This document shows positions 22,122 to 33,927 of a stretch of 64,000 nucleotides of DNA, one piece after another (the stretch's first letter is position 1; each line of letters opens with the position of its first letter). The notes beneath the pieces were generated by a model. It saw only the letters and a list, made by a program, of their open reading frames with translations. It was not told where the DNA came from and ran no database searches. The position numbers and the translations under genes are program-made. Source of the DNA: Lasiodiplodia sp. COLG20 (lineage: Eukaryota; Ascomycota; Dothideomycetes; Botryosphaeriales; Botryosphaeriaceae); contig VNWV01000015.1 in assembly GCA_009801085.1 (NCBI GenBank), forward strand, positions 62,001-126,000, in the 5' to 3' direction.

Positions 22122-23627
22122 TTACCACTTCTTCCTGAGATCCCGATCACACAGGATCCTGGCAACGAACATCAGAAGCCCAGCAACCGTAGTCGTAACG
22201 CCACCATAGACAATCAACCGATTGTACTCCTCAACGGTGCCGTTCTTGATAAAAGCACCTCCGATAGGCGTCCCGACAAGGACGGTCATGGCACTAATGT
22301 TCAGAGCGCCGAGACGGGCGCCGAGCTTTTCTTCCGGCGATATCTGGGCAACAGCCGACGGCGTGACGCTGATGAAGATGCCGGAGCAGAATCCGTAGAG
22401 ACACGTGAAGGCGATGACTGTTGCGGGGTTGGTCGCTGGCAGCCACATGGCCAAGCTGATAATTCCGGATAGAGTGGTCATCGGGTACAGCAGGTTGAGG
22501 CGGCCGATGTGGTCGGCGGCATATCCACCACTGTTTGTCGGCTGTCAGATGATGTTGTTGCAAAAGTACTTGGAGTTGGAGACTTACCAGAGACGGCCGA
22601 AAAAGCTTGATGCGTTGATCAGGGGAAGAAGGTAGCTCCGGATGGAGGCATTTGGATGGGCGATGGAGAGATATGGCTCTGCAACAAGTTAAATTGTGGC
22701 GTGTCAAAGAGACCGTAACAAGGAAAGCCTACCAATGTAGTAGTATGGGATATAAAGCCCCAGATTTCCAACAAAGTTGGCTGCGGCAATAGCACAGTAG
22801 CGAAGGTCTCGGAAACCGTCAAAATCGAGGATTTCACGCGCAGACTTGAGGGGTTTACGCGGGAGTTTCGGTTTGGAGATGACAATCGCCGTGCCGTAGC
22901 AACAGAGGAAGATCAAAGCAGCGACTCGAATGGACCATCCGAAACCGATCTGCGGCACCAGACGGGAGAACATGATTGGGAGGCAAACACCTCCAGCGCT
23001 GCTTCCTCCAGCCACGATTCCCATGGCCAGTGAACGCTTCTTTTTGAAATGCTGTCCAGCTGTAGCAAGAGTGCTTTGCGTGCCGAACGAGATGGTAAGT
23101 CCGAACACGACTCCCTAATGGTTGCCATACGTCAGCAAACGGACATTCCGAAAAAGCTAACATACTTGAAATAGAAACTGTTGCCATATATGTCCTGATT
23201 GAGCAAAGGAAAGCCCAATGCAGGACACGATTGAACCAACAGCAGCTACAGCGTACAGTCCCTGTAAATCTTTAGCATTCTCGAGTCAGTTGGCGTGGGA
23301 TACCGCCAGTGCTGGACGTACCTGAAACCCATACGCGTCGAACAGAACGCCTGCAACTGGGCCAACAAGATACATGAGGCCAAGTTGAAGCGTTCCGATC
23401 AGGGCAATCAGGGAGGGCGCATAGTCGCTGAGGTAGTGCTGTTGGTAGTAGTCTTGGAAGAAGCCAAAACTATTCATGTAGCCGAAGGAAGCGAAGTAGA
23501 CAAGGAATGATCCGGTGATGGTAAGCCATGCTTGCAGGCCTCCTTCACCGTCCGAGACGATGCTTGAATCATCTTGCGAAAGATGCTCAAGATCTACTTG
23601 CTCAACAAGATCAGCTCGGTCCCTCAT
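22122..23627 (-). CDS. MFS transporter, monocarboxylate-transporter-like (MCH/MCT family)
   Basis: Five exons (23627-23322, 23261-23166, 23114-22733, 22678-22588, 22530-22122) with introns of 60, 51, 54 and 57 nt give 427 residues, a normal length. The N-terminal tail is short and acidic. The first span carries GGLQAWLTITGSFLVYFASFG, a pattern typical of fungal monocarboxylate-transporter-like proteins. It is followed by FGFFQDYYQQHYLSDYAPS and IALIGTLQLGLMYLVGPVAG. The middle loop ends in KPLKSAREILDFDGFRDLRY, and the second half has FFGRLCGGYAADHIGRLN, the conserved loop after TM8. Fungal members rarely turn out to carry lactate or pyruvate, and the substrate is open. The intron ahead of exon 5 ends at AAACAG, chosen because it restores this loop. 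Confidence 0.88.
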
Positions 23628-25234
23628 TGTTAGGCGGAAAGCCGGGGGTCTGACTGCTGGATATACACTTCTCGCTGGTAGAGATACGTCAAATCGTTCT
23701 CGTGCTGTCGCAGAGTACTATTGCCTGTCGTAAAATGAATAGAAGAGGTCTGTGGATTGTCGAGCTTGAGTGGGTAGCGTTGGAGAGGTTCCGAAAAATG
23801 CACAAAGGGGTTGAACAGTTTTTTAAACTAGGCAGCAACGCCACAGCGGATTGGGGCGGGTATTGGCGGGATAACCAGGCCCACAATATGCAAGAGTGGG
23901 GGTCAATTCCTAACATTTTCCCACGACTAGTAAACGAGAGTCGCGACGGCTTGAACCGTGACAGAAGCGATAATACTTAATACTTCAGTATGCCCTGACA
24001 CACAACCCGTACAAGTTGTGATGAATGCCATCGCTCATTGCTATTGCTCGCTTCCACTTTCAGAACTGACTACTCTTCAGGACTCCAATTGTCGCCGGAC
24101 AGGCTTTTGTAGGTTTTCTTGGAAGACATACCATACCCAATGGCATGAAGAGGCAATGGTGTCTTTTAGCTGGGGGTTGTAACTTTGCAACGACGTAAAT
24201 TTCTCCGTCCGTTTTTCTTTATAAAAAAATTGGATCCGGTCCTCTCGTACCTCGAGACTTTTTTGTTTTTCAAATTTGTTAATTGGTCAGGGAGATTTAG
24301 AAGATCAGACAAATCGAGGTGAAAGTATGTTGCGTTGGTTACTTACCCCGGCTATCAAATGAAGGAAATCAAAGCCAACATCCAGCCATCCAACAAGATC
24401 AACCACCGCTCGCTCTGCTCATTTAAATACGCCTCGGAATTGGTCATATAAATGGACTTCTTTCAGAGTATCGCCTTATGAAAGGCCAAAGCCCTCGTTG
24501 CTTGTTGGCCAGTCTCAGAATTTTGTTTGGGCTCTGAAGCATGAACCCGGGGTGTTTGTGGCCCAGCACAGATATATTACAGTCGTTCTCCAGTCCATGT
24601 TTCTGTTTCCATACTACACATATTAATGTATATAACTTGTTATTAATCCTTAATGCATATCTACATCGATTGAGAAACAGCTTAGTCTGTTAAATTTAAT
24701 AGGAATAGATTTTACAGATCTTACTTCGTAAAAGTTAGTTTCATACTGTAGACTGATGAAAAAAAAGAGCTCAACAGAATAATGAATGTTTCACAGTTTG
24801 TTTTGCGAATAAATTCATCATGGCGTCAGGATAGAAACAGCAGTCAGAAAATGAAAAACAAAGCAACATTCCACGTGAGCCTGACGAGGAGAGAACATTT
24901 CTATTAGACTATCACAACAATATATATTAGATAGGTATAACTTGAATTGTTGAGGTGTGTCTCTGTAGCGGGGCTTCAAGTTTGCTAGTGGAGTTCGGGA
25001 GGCGTTAGCTAGTCATACACTGGCGTACTCGGATTGACTATCCGATATCCGAGAGCATCAACCACGGACGAGCATCGGAGGATTATACAGCGGGGGAATC
25101 GAACTCTATTTTACTCACACATTTGTCAGCTCTAACGGGAGTCGATCTTCCGCTTCCGAGACAACCACTATATAAGAAAATAGTCTAAACATTGTTTAAA
25201 GCAGTAGAGATTACGAAATCAATCACAGCTTACA
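23628..25234. other. Intergenic region, 1.6 kb, AT-rich in its right half
   Basis: No gene seen. From about 24560 to 24960 the sequence is clearly richer in A and T than its surroundings. It separates two divergently transcribed genes. Confidence 0.6.
25168..25175 (+). promoter_or_regulatory. TATA box of the C-factor-like SDR gene
   Basis: ATATAAGA within ACTATATAAGAAAAT, about 60 bp before the ATG at 25235. Confidence 0.45.
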
Positions 25235-26163
25235 ATGGCCTCTTACCTCGTCACCGGCTCTTCACGCGGCATTGGGCTTGCCTTAGTCACCGCCCTTGCG
25301 TCCAAACCAGCTTCCGAAGTTGGGAAGGTGTTTGCGTCAGCGCGGACCGAAAGTGACAGCCTGAAGCAGCTCATCGCCAAATCGGGAGGCCGCGTCGAGT
25401 GGATCTCTCTGGAGGTCAGCTCTGAGGAGAGTGTCAAACAAGCAGTCAGCAAGGTTACCGAGTCGCTGGGTGGGAATGGACTTGATGTCCTTATTAACAA
25501 TGCTGGTGTTGGGGGCAAATGGAACAAGACAGAGGACATGTAAGCACTTCGGAACGCCTTTGCAGTGCATACCAAACTGACACTCAACAGGACGGACCTT
25601 GAGGATGTTTTCAAGATCAATGTTCTAGGTGTTCATGCGGTTACGAGCGCTTTCCTGCCCTTATTGAAGAAAGGCAACCTGAAGAAAATCATCGCAGTGT
25701 AAGAGCTCACCGTTGGATACGATGACAGTAGAGCGACGCTGAGTGTCCAGTTCTTCGATTTTTGCCTCCATCCAATTGGCGCCTGAACCTGCCTTTAAAT
25801 CAGTCCTCGTCCCGGCATACAAGATTTCCAAGGCAGCCCTCAATGCGCTCACTGTCCAATACGCGCTGGATCTCAAGGAGGAGGGCTTCACCGTTGTGCC
25901 ACTCTCACCAGGTGTAAGCATTCCAGCACATGACCACATTCCTTCATCTGATATGTGGGTACTGACAAAGTCGACAGTATGTTCAGACCGACATGAGTGG
26001 CCAGAACGGCGAGCTTACGCCGGAACAAAGCGCCAACAGGGTGCTCGATCTTGTCTCTCGCATCACTACTGCGGAGAATGGCAAATTCTATGACCTTGGC
26101 GCTCCTGCAGTGAAGGATGCACCGGCCGCAAGCACGTATTTCGGCGAGAACCCACCATGGTGA
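25235..26163 (+). CDS. Short-chain dehydrogenase, C-factor/sniffer-like
   Basis: Four exons (25235-25539, 25591-25698, 25751-25913, 25978-26163) with introns of 51, 52 and 64 nt give 253 residues. The cofactor loop TGSSRGIG is at residues 7-14, NNAG at 88-91 and the catalytic pair YKISK at 161-165. The Ser is in VSSI at 139-140, with a longer gap to Tyr than usual, as in the C-factor/sniffer subgroup. SPGYVQTDMSG follows in the last exon and is typical of NADPH-using members. This cytosolic reductase may act on carbonyl compounds, but the substrate cannot be told. It has no operon-like neighbours. Confidence 0.9.
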
Positions 26164-26676
26164 TGAGATGACGAAGGACTCCTGGCTGGGTAGTTCAGTT
26201 AGGCAGACTTCTCGGACTTCTTGGTTTTACATGCTTTGAATGATTAAAACTCTGATTTACAAGCGCCGGATGATTTGTTTGATGCTTCTGGAAATTCGAC
26301 AAGGCCACCTCCGTTTCTTTTGATATTAATATGTTTATGCTTAGTCATTCATTCAAGAGGATACTGAGTTCAACATCAAGTAGATTGAAACAAGGGAGAC
26401 TCTTCTGGTGATTTGGGAGAGATTTTGCTGACTTTTTACGAAGAGAGCCGGTTGCGATGCTGGTGGCGTCGATTGAGGAAGGTGCGGGTGGAGAAGGATG
26501 CGTCCCAGGTGTGCCGGATCGCGTGCGCTCCACCAGATCACCGCACCACTCATCGCGGAGGACCATCATATGCAGCATCACCGCGACCGCCTAAGCCGAG
26601 AAAGCTGAACAAACTTTGTCCCCTACGTATAGATGCCTGTCAAATTGGCTTTTGATATCCATCGGTCTGGTGCAGT
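26164..26676. other. Intergenic region between converging genes, nothing recognised
   Basis: About 510 bp, with no gene and no repeat seen. Confidence 0.6.
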
Positions 26677-26907
26677 CTACTGCTGCTGTCCATTGGTCTG
26701 GTGATTGGACTGATCGGTCGCGTTGCTGTTGCGGCATCTCATGCAAATTCCAGTGGGACGGCCCTGTACCTTACATGCAAAACAGTCTTCCGGTGGTAGA
26801 GCCTGATTGGTTCCTGGATAATATTGCCAGATTATCTTTTTCCCATCGCACAACATACACCGCCGAGAGCCTTCACAGTCTACACAAGGCGTCGTTCTAG
26901 CGTCCAT
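26677..26907 (-). CDS. Small CxxC protein of unknown function
   Basis: A 76-residue frame from the ATG at 26907. It has CVDC, CMLCDG, CFAC and CMRC, four CxxC pairs in 60 residues, a spacing like that of DnaJ-type zinc ribbons (PCVDCEGSRRCMLCDG). The C-terminus is Asn/Gln-rich. Upstream, a GTAAGA...TTTAG pair suggests a 5' intron, so a longer start is possible. Small fungal proteins of this kind are annotated as hypothetical. Confidence 0.45.
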   Translation of the reverse strand: MDARTTPCVDCEGSRRCMLCDGKKIIWQYYPGTNQALPPEDCFACKVQGRPTGICMRCRNSNATDQSNHQTNGQQQ

Positions 26908-28255
26908 TCGGCTAAATAGTGTAAGGGTCAATATAATCTGCAAATGCAGGAATGCCGATTTCTTACATAGTTGAAGTGAATAGCCGGGATTGACTAATCC
27001 CGGAGTGAATACCTTCTGAAGGACCGTACCGGTCAAAGAAGGCAGAGATGCTCAAGTCGCTCTCAAATGTATAGCAGCGACATACAAGACTGTTTTGAAC
27101 ACTTCGGGTGCCCCTGTAGCGCGCTGTTGACAAAGCCGATAACTGTGGAGAATGAAAGACGAGTGGAGCTTAGGGGTCAGATGTATGGCCTTTTAAGATA
27201 GCTGAGGCTATGGCTGGTCGAGGCAATGGGAGTGATGCCACTTCGACTGAAGTGGGCTTTGAAGCAAGTATTGGCGGCCGCCGATGCACCTATGATAATA
27301 GGCGGAAACCCGGTGCGGGGTGTGAGAAACTTCGAGGCGAGTGCATCAGCAATGCAGCTCCAAGGCAACCGGGGTCTGCCCAGCTACACGCATCACAGAC
27401 GCATACGCACATGTACACTTACCACAAGGTCAAAGTCTACTACTGCTAAAAGCCAACATTTTGCGAATATCAGTGCAAGAGCTTTGCACTTGCGAAATAC
27501 CGGAGGAGTTGTTATGTATAGCGGTACGCACTACACTTGAGAAGCTGGACTTTTATCAACACTGCAACATGCGTGTTTTTCGTGCTGTCGAAGAGAAGCC
27601 GAGAACTCGGGAAGGCGGTTGTCCCTCACGACTCCAGAACATTGCCTTGAACACTCATAATCCAAGCCGATGGCGCATATTATTTCGGTACTGAACAACT
27701 TGCAATACACCACGTGGCCGAGGCTCGGTCTCAGTAAGGCTTGTACCACTCTTTCGTTGGACAGCGAGGGGCCAGTCCAAAGTGCATTCCGAACATGTGA
27801 AGTATTTGTAATGCTTAGCAATCCATGATAGGTTCAACCACGAAGAGACACATGTGAAACCTTTGGGTCTCCTCCTGCACCAATTTCCAGCTGCGGCTGA
27901 GCTGTGGTTACGTGTCACAGAACCAGTGAAGGGCTTATTCGTCTTCAGCCTGGTGATCCTAGTCCGATAGAGCCATAATGCGCAAGATTGCATCATCAAC
28001 ATACATATATACAGCTCAAGGTTGCACTGATATTAAAAATGCCACTAAGATGTACGTTTGCTGAGATGAAAGCCACCAGTTGAAGTCGGGCAGATTTGTG
28101 GAAAACGCACAGCATTATGCGAGTAAGGACGACTGTTAATGTTTTCGCCTATTACTTCACTTCATGACAAGGGCTCATCAACAAGACGTCGTTCAGCCTT
28201 GGGTGTCTGTGCGTGATTAAATGAGCTTGGCTGGAGGGCACAAGGCTGAGATGGC

Positions 28256-28286
28256 CACGGTGAATGCCGCGACTACACTCACCGTG
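28256..28286. repeat. Inverted repeat, 8-bp arms
   Basis: CACGGTGA at 28256-28263 and TCACCGTG at 28279-28286 are perfect inverted copies around a 15-nt loop. An imperfect outer pair (GCTGAGA and TCTCGGC) extends the pairing. Confidence 0.55.
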
Positions 28287-28372
28287 CTTTTGTCTCGGCA
28301 TCACTTCCCATAGGTACATGTTCTGTTCTTATAGAAGCTGACAGTCTGATATGTGACTGCTTGGATTAAATC

Positions 28373-28400
28373 CTGACCGCTGCTCCAAGACAGCGGTCAG
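28373..28400. repeat. Inverted repeat, 10-bp arms
   Basis: CTGACCGCTG at 28373-28382 and CAGCGGTCAG at 28391-28400 are perfect inverted copies with an 8-nt loop. It could be a stem-loop or a binding site for a dimer, but no gene is nearby. Confidence 0.6.
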
Positions 28401-29707
28401 CGGCGACACCAGACCACGCTAGCCTTTCCATAGCCTAGAATCGGTGTTATTCAGTTCTGAGGTGTCCCGTTATTTTTCCCAACATCATCTTGCTCTATAT
28501 TAGTCTGTCCATTTCCATGGCCGGCGTGCATGATGTCTACGTTGCTGTTTACAAGCATCTTGAAGATTTATTGCGTAGCATGCGATCTCCGCCAAGTACT
28601 CTTCGGTTCATCGGCTATAAAATCAAGCTGCCAATCATATAACATTCCGTACGAACGCGAGTCGCAAAAGGTCCGAGGATATTACTTCCGCTTAATCGGC
28701 GAGAGCTTCCTATAGTAATAGGAGAAGGAAAGAGCTTTTTGATTCAAGAGACTGAGCTTACGCCCGTACATGCTATTCATCGTCGCTGATAGAGCTGGGA
28801 CACAAACTGGAGGAGGATGACGATTCAGCTACCAGGAGAGAAGTGCACGGATCACCCGCGGGACCGACGTACTTCACCGCACATGCCAGCAACGCCTCCA
28901 TTACGACGACTCTTTTTCTTCCAGGGGTTTCCTTTGCGAGTGTACAGCCCATGACTCTTCCCCTCCACCCCCGCTTCGGTGTTGAGGCTGTTTGTAGCCG
29001 GTTCACGTGGGCGTTGTCGGGTGTGGCGCCGCCATTGGTTGGGGAATCGGCTACCCGATTCCCCAGCCCTGCTTGAAACATCTCGGTGAAGCCGAGCATA
29101 ACAACAATGATACCGGCTTGAAAACACACCTGACTCAAAACATGGCATTCCGTCTCAGGCGCATCTTCGCAAGCGAACCATGCCCGAAAGTTACAGGTTG
29201 TCAGCTGTATCCAGCACCTCTCATTTGCCTTTCAGGATTACCGTTGTGTGAGGCGAACCATGGCCTGTGCGTCCTTGACTCGTCCGGACGATGTGATTGG
29301 TGACTTTGCACGAACGCGTCGCCTGAAGGAATGGGTCTGAGACGTTTACGTCTTGGTCTTGAGTCAGTTAAATCCGACGCCAGCTGCCACAGGCCCAGCT
29401 GAAGTCCCATCGCACCAACATCTCGGCCCACCGCGCAGAGCCTTCGTATTCGCCACGATCTTCCAAACAATTACCTACAAAATTGCATGATGTACAGCCT
29501 GCTGGGGGGGTATCGGTCTAATGCACCTGAGTAGCCGCCTAAAGTCTCGCCGAGTGACTCGCCAAATCTGTGGCCCCCGAGATGAAGCAATCTGAATGAA
29601 CCCGCGAATGCCATTAAACACCATCCTTTTTGCCTTGGAGAATCTATGCCACACCCCACAAAAGAAATATTACGATATAAAACAACGCCCGATATTGCTT
29701 GGTGCTT

Positions 29708-31222
29708 TTACACGGCCGAGGTGCTGCTGACGTGGTAGGCTTTGGTGACGCGAATCTCGTCGGACCCAAGGATGCCGCGGTCGCTGTCGTTATCGGTGTA
29801 GCTTCCAGCCCTGTCGCTTGTGGCGGTCGTGACCTCGCCTGCCTGGACGGTCGAGTGGATGAGGCCGTCCTTGTTGCTCCTCAGCTCGTACGTTCCCCTC
29901 GCGTAATTCGAGTTTTGCTTCCCGTAATCCGAAGTTCCCCGGCTGCTCTTGAAGCTGCTACCCAGGCATGAAACACAGAGTGGGCGGAGGGTCTGGTGGG
30001 AAAGAACGCCGTTAGTCCTCGGTTCGTGAAACGCCATCATCCACCACTTGCGGGGGGACCTTACACTTAGGCAGCCAACTGTCAATGCGACGCCAACCTC
30101 GGCAACTGGATAATGATGTTAGTTTTGAGATCTTGACGGCTTCAACAAGGCCACGGATACGTACAACACCAGACTGTTACGCCGTATACTTGGACTGTGG
30201 AGAAATCAAATTAGTCTTCCTGCTGTGTATTGTCGACGTGAGTCACTTACACAGATAATCTTCGGTCGAAGTCAACGCCAGGGTGTATCCAAGGCGAACG
30301 CAAGCGCAAACGCAGGCGCTAAGACGATTAGATCCAGCTTGCGGAGGTCTTTCCGTAGGGATATACGTACAACAAGCCGAGCGAGAGCAGGAAGCAGGCA
30401 GCGAATTTTGCAGATCGGTTGATCTGAACGTTCCAGAGGAGCGGAATCGGACTATGCTACAATCAGACTGGCGGAATGCAAGCAGTGTGCGCAGGCCAAC
30501 TTACAGAATGGCGATAACGATGTCGCTGGCGATGCTGCAGACGGTAACGGTCATACTGAGAGACGCGAGAATATTGGCCGGTTGACAATGCCCCTCAAGC
30601 GCAGGGTTCCAGCTCTTACTGCTCCATCTTTAGTTTCTTTCGAGCGCAACGGTTTTTTCGTAGAAACGTACGCTATGGGTTGGCATTGACACGCGCAGTA
30701 GATGGCCACGGACGTAGTAACGGCCATGAAAGTTCCGACTGTGATCCGAAGAGTCCATAGAATACCTTTTTGGTGGGTAATAATTCGTCCAAAGGTAAAC
30801 GCGATGCTCAGCTTGATGAGCACAATCGACGAGCAGTAGGCGATTTGAAAAAGAACGAAAGCCTGTGTGACACTCAGCTGGACAGGTACCACCTAACACG
30901 GAAAGGAGTGCGCGCATACCTTGTAAGCTTGCATCGACATGGCCGGCGTAATGTGCTCTTCATGAGCACCCAGTCCGTTGTTGGCTGCAATGAGGGTTTC
31001 GGCGCAGAGCCACGCGAATGGGACCTTTTGTTGTCAGCATCTCAGCTGGAGGCTTCTGGACGACGTTGTACTTACCGAAGCCACCATCGCGATTGTATCG
31101 TCCCATCCCCATGGACTTTTTACGAGCCTCACGTAGACACGCAAGATCAGAGAAATAAAGCTGGAAGTCAGAAGGACGATGACACAGAAGGCCAGATAGC
31201 GCGAGTTGTCGTAGAGCACCAT
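29708..31222 (-). CDS. Rhodopsin-domain seven-pass membrane protein (PTH11-like)
   Basis: Nine exons (31222-31076, 31024-30920, 30862-30672, 30618-30505, 30451-30371, 30318-30251, 30194-30165, 30105-30065, 29992-29708) give 353 residues. Family marks are WGWDDTIAM in the first loop, CQPIAKSWNPALEGHC in the second outer loop, LPIPLLWNVQIN, RLGYTLALTSTEDYL and FQVYGVTVW, followed by EVGVALTVGCLSTLRPL. This order fits the fungal rhodopsin-domain family, some members of which sense surfaces or host signals. There is no CFEM domain. The tail of 85 residues is Ser/Thr-rich and cytosolic. Exon 7 is only 30 nt. The start of exon 3 is the weakest point: 30862 gives the best family fit, while 30877 and 30892 are also in frame. 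The last intron (72 nt) is open in frame. Confidence 0.82.
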
Positions 31223-33927
31223 CTCTGAGGTGTTGAGGAAGGTACCGCGCGGATGGAAATTAAAGCGGAGACCTGGTACATTTTAACCTTCGAGGCACGA
31301 GTGTACTTTGCCCAAACAAAAGAAAGTCCTGTGGCAATTATACCAGGGTCCGAAACTGCCAGGTACCTATTTGTTGAGCTAAGGCGGGGACAGACCGCGA
31401 GGGCGCAAGAGGTGATCGGTGCCAACTCATCCTTCCCGGTGTTGATCCGTCGTAGTAAAAGTGGCGATTGGTCGTTAAGCGACGCTAATAACGCCGCGGC
31501 CAAAGGGGGATTCGGGAGGTCGTACTTGGTGCGGCAATCCGAGGAGCCAAGCCGGCATCTTGCCCCCGTCCCGCGTCGCTACTCGGTCTAGGTAGGCCCG
31601 CGATAAGCCCAAGGCACAGGCGCAATTGCCTATTTGCTTCTAGCCTTCTTCATCGTCCCGTTAAGTCTCCGACGCGCGATAGCCGGCGCAGGGGCAAAGT
31701 CAGCAGTAAAAGGAGATTAAGTTTAGCGCCGACCTGTCAACCCCCAGAAAAGGGTAACCGAGAGCCGCGCTAGGGAAGATCCTCGCGCGGGAATCCAGGG
31801 AACACGGGAGCCTACTTAGCTACCCGCCGGGGAGCTACGAAGGCTTGCGCACTGAGACAGCCCACAAGGATTGCAATTACCCTGAGTTGATCTCCTCGGA
31901 CTTATCTGCGCCACCGCTTGGTGACACGCAGATGGTTTGGTACCTGAATCGATGTTGGGCTGGTCGTTGCCAAGCCAGCGCGCATCATGTTTGACGCGCT
32001 GCCTGCAGCCATGTCATGGAAAGTGGGAAGCATTCAATCGAGATTCATACGAAGTGCGCGTAGATCTCACATGAAAAATACCAGCAAATCCTTTCATGCA
32101 TCCTTGCGCCTATTATTAGCAATCGGGATGTTTTCCGGCACAACATTCGCATCGTCAAAGTGCGATAGGGGTACAACACTGTGGCCGAGCGAGGCGGGAT
32201 AGGAAGTGGCGGAGACAAGTCCGGATTCCAGTAGGAGAACCCCACAAAATCGAATTGTTCGTGCATGGGAAGTGATAACTAACAGAGCCGTGACCTCTGG
32301 TGCCTATGGGATTCCCAATTCTGGATCTTCGGCGATTTCGAAATATTCGAGAACCTGGGCCCGACCACGGAGACCCAAGGACACGCTAGAGGTGAGCCAA
32401 CACATTTGAATCCTTCAAAAGAAGCACCATATGGTCCTTGATGCGCTCGTGGTCCGCTTTTTCTCCTTTTTCCTTTCTTTTTATGAGAGGCAAAAGCAAG
32501 ATTTGCGTGATCGTGCAGGCGGTGGAAGCGAGGGAGCTGGTGCCAAATCCTTCCTAACGCAAGGCTTATGCAGGCTTGCGTTGCGCCTCATGCATGTGCG
32601 CCTGAGTGGCTTGTGGAGCCGCCTCGCGTAGTACATTAGGCTATTTCATGCGTGCCATACCTGCCTTCTGCAAGCGACAACGCGAATGACCTGGACCCTG
32701 GCCCGCTGATCGCGTCGTCTGCCAAGGACAGCTCAGCATCTGATCCCCCTGATGCCTCTTAAGCACTTGACATCCAACAAAAGGCCCACTTCGGGGATCT
32801 GCGCCCTATCCCAGTAGCTGCGTTTACTCTGCCGCAACTCGCTCACTCAGTCCCGAAAGCGAATCTGCACCTTCCAATCTGCCTCCCACGTATGGGCCAC
32901 ACAACAGCACAGCCAAGCAGCCGGAAATTCACACAGGTGCTCCCCTATTTCGTGTACTCATCATGGTGAGAGCCCATGACAAGTACTGCGGAATGAAAAG
33001 AGTACTTGCTGCAACAAATTTCCAACAGGCTTGTTCAGTTCGGACAAAATCGCAGATTACGTAAAAAGTCAGCGCTCAAAGCCATGGAACAATATCAACT
33101 TTCACTGACTTATCGACTCTGCCAGAGCGAAAGCCAGGCTCCCTTCGCTATTCGTAAAGAGAGTAGACACCCAGGTGTTGTATATAACAACATGCCAAGA
33201 GAAGATCTCTTTGCCATCGTAAATGATCAGATCACTTACTATTGCTGACACACAGAGAAATCTGGCCACAAGAGCCGTGATTTCGAGATCCCAGAATTTG
33301 GACGTAAGGTAAGGAGATGGGTGCCGATGAGCCGAGTTGAGACAAGCTGGAAACGAGCCCAATCAACGAAGCCACCAGATGGTGCTGCAGATCTAAGACT
33401 GATTCATGAACTTTGCTACCACCAAAAGTCATTCAGCTGAGTGGCAATTCGAACTTACACGACAGGATGACGACAGCATCTTTCTTATTGTCCGCGGAAG
33501 AATTAGAAAAGCTTCTTAGTGCGTTGATGAGCTGATTCAGCATGGTGTCACAGAATACGCAAGTTTGTTTCCATATTGTGAAAGAATTGAGCTCTGTTGA
33601 TTGGACTCTACTCTGTACTGGTACCCTTACCAGGTCTTCCGGAAATACCTCTGCGCGAGTCCCTTAAATTGTCGCATTTCCTTGGCGTAAGGATGCGTTG
33701 ATCTACGGCGCTTCACGGGTATTGAATACAGCTAAGCGCATAGTTTCCTATCAAGACTTGAACGGAAAAAGCATGGATTATTTACGACTACGGGTGGAGA
33801 GTTTCAACCCAGGAATGATGCGATTTCTTACATTACATAATGAGAGTTGCTAAAAAATTCGAGATGTTACAAAAGCAAGAGTAGGCGGTGCATAGAATAC
33901 AAAAGGAGACAGGAAAGCAAACACTAG
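31223..33927. other. Intergenic region, 2.7 kb, no gene recognised
   Basis: Scattered frames (for example 31253-31591) are Arg/Ser-rich and overlap the promoter of the rhodopsin-domain gene. No repeat pairs were found. Confidence 0.55.

Larger units (their letters stand above)
26908..29707. other. Intergenic region, 2.8 kb, with strong inverted repeats
   Basis: No convincing gene: the frames here are short or of odd composition. Two clear hairpins lie at 28256-28286 and 28373-28400. Confidence 0.55.

Noticed and set aside
28773..29138. 121-codon frame on the - strand
   Set aside because: Mixed composition with a Ser run and no motif. Competing frames on the + strand look equally random.
31253..31591. 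112-codon frame upstream of the rhodopsin-domain gene
   Set aside because: Lies in the promoter region, Arg/Ser-rich at its end, no family features and no convincing start context.
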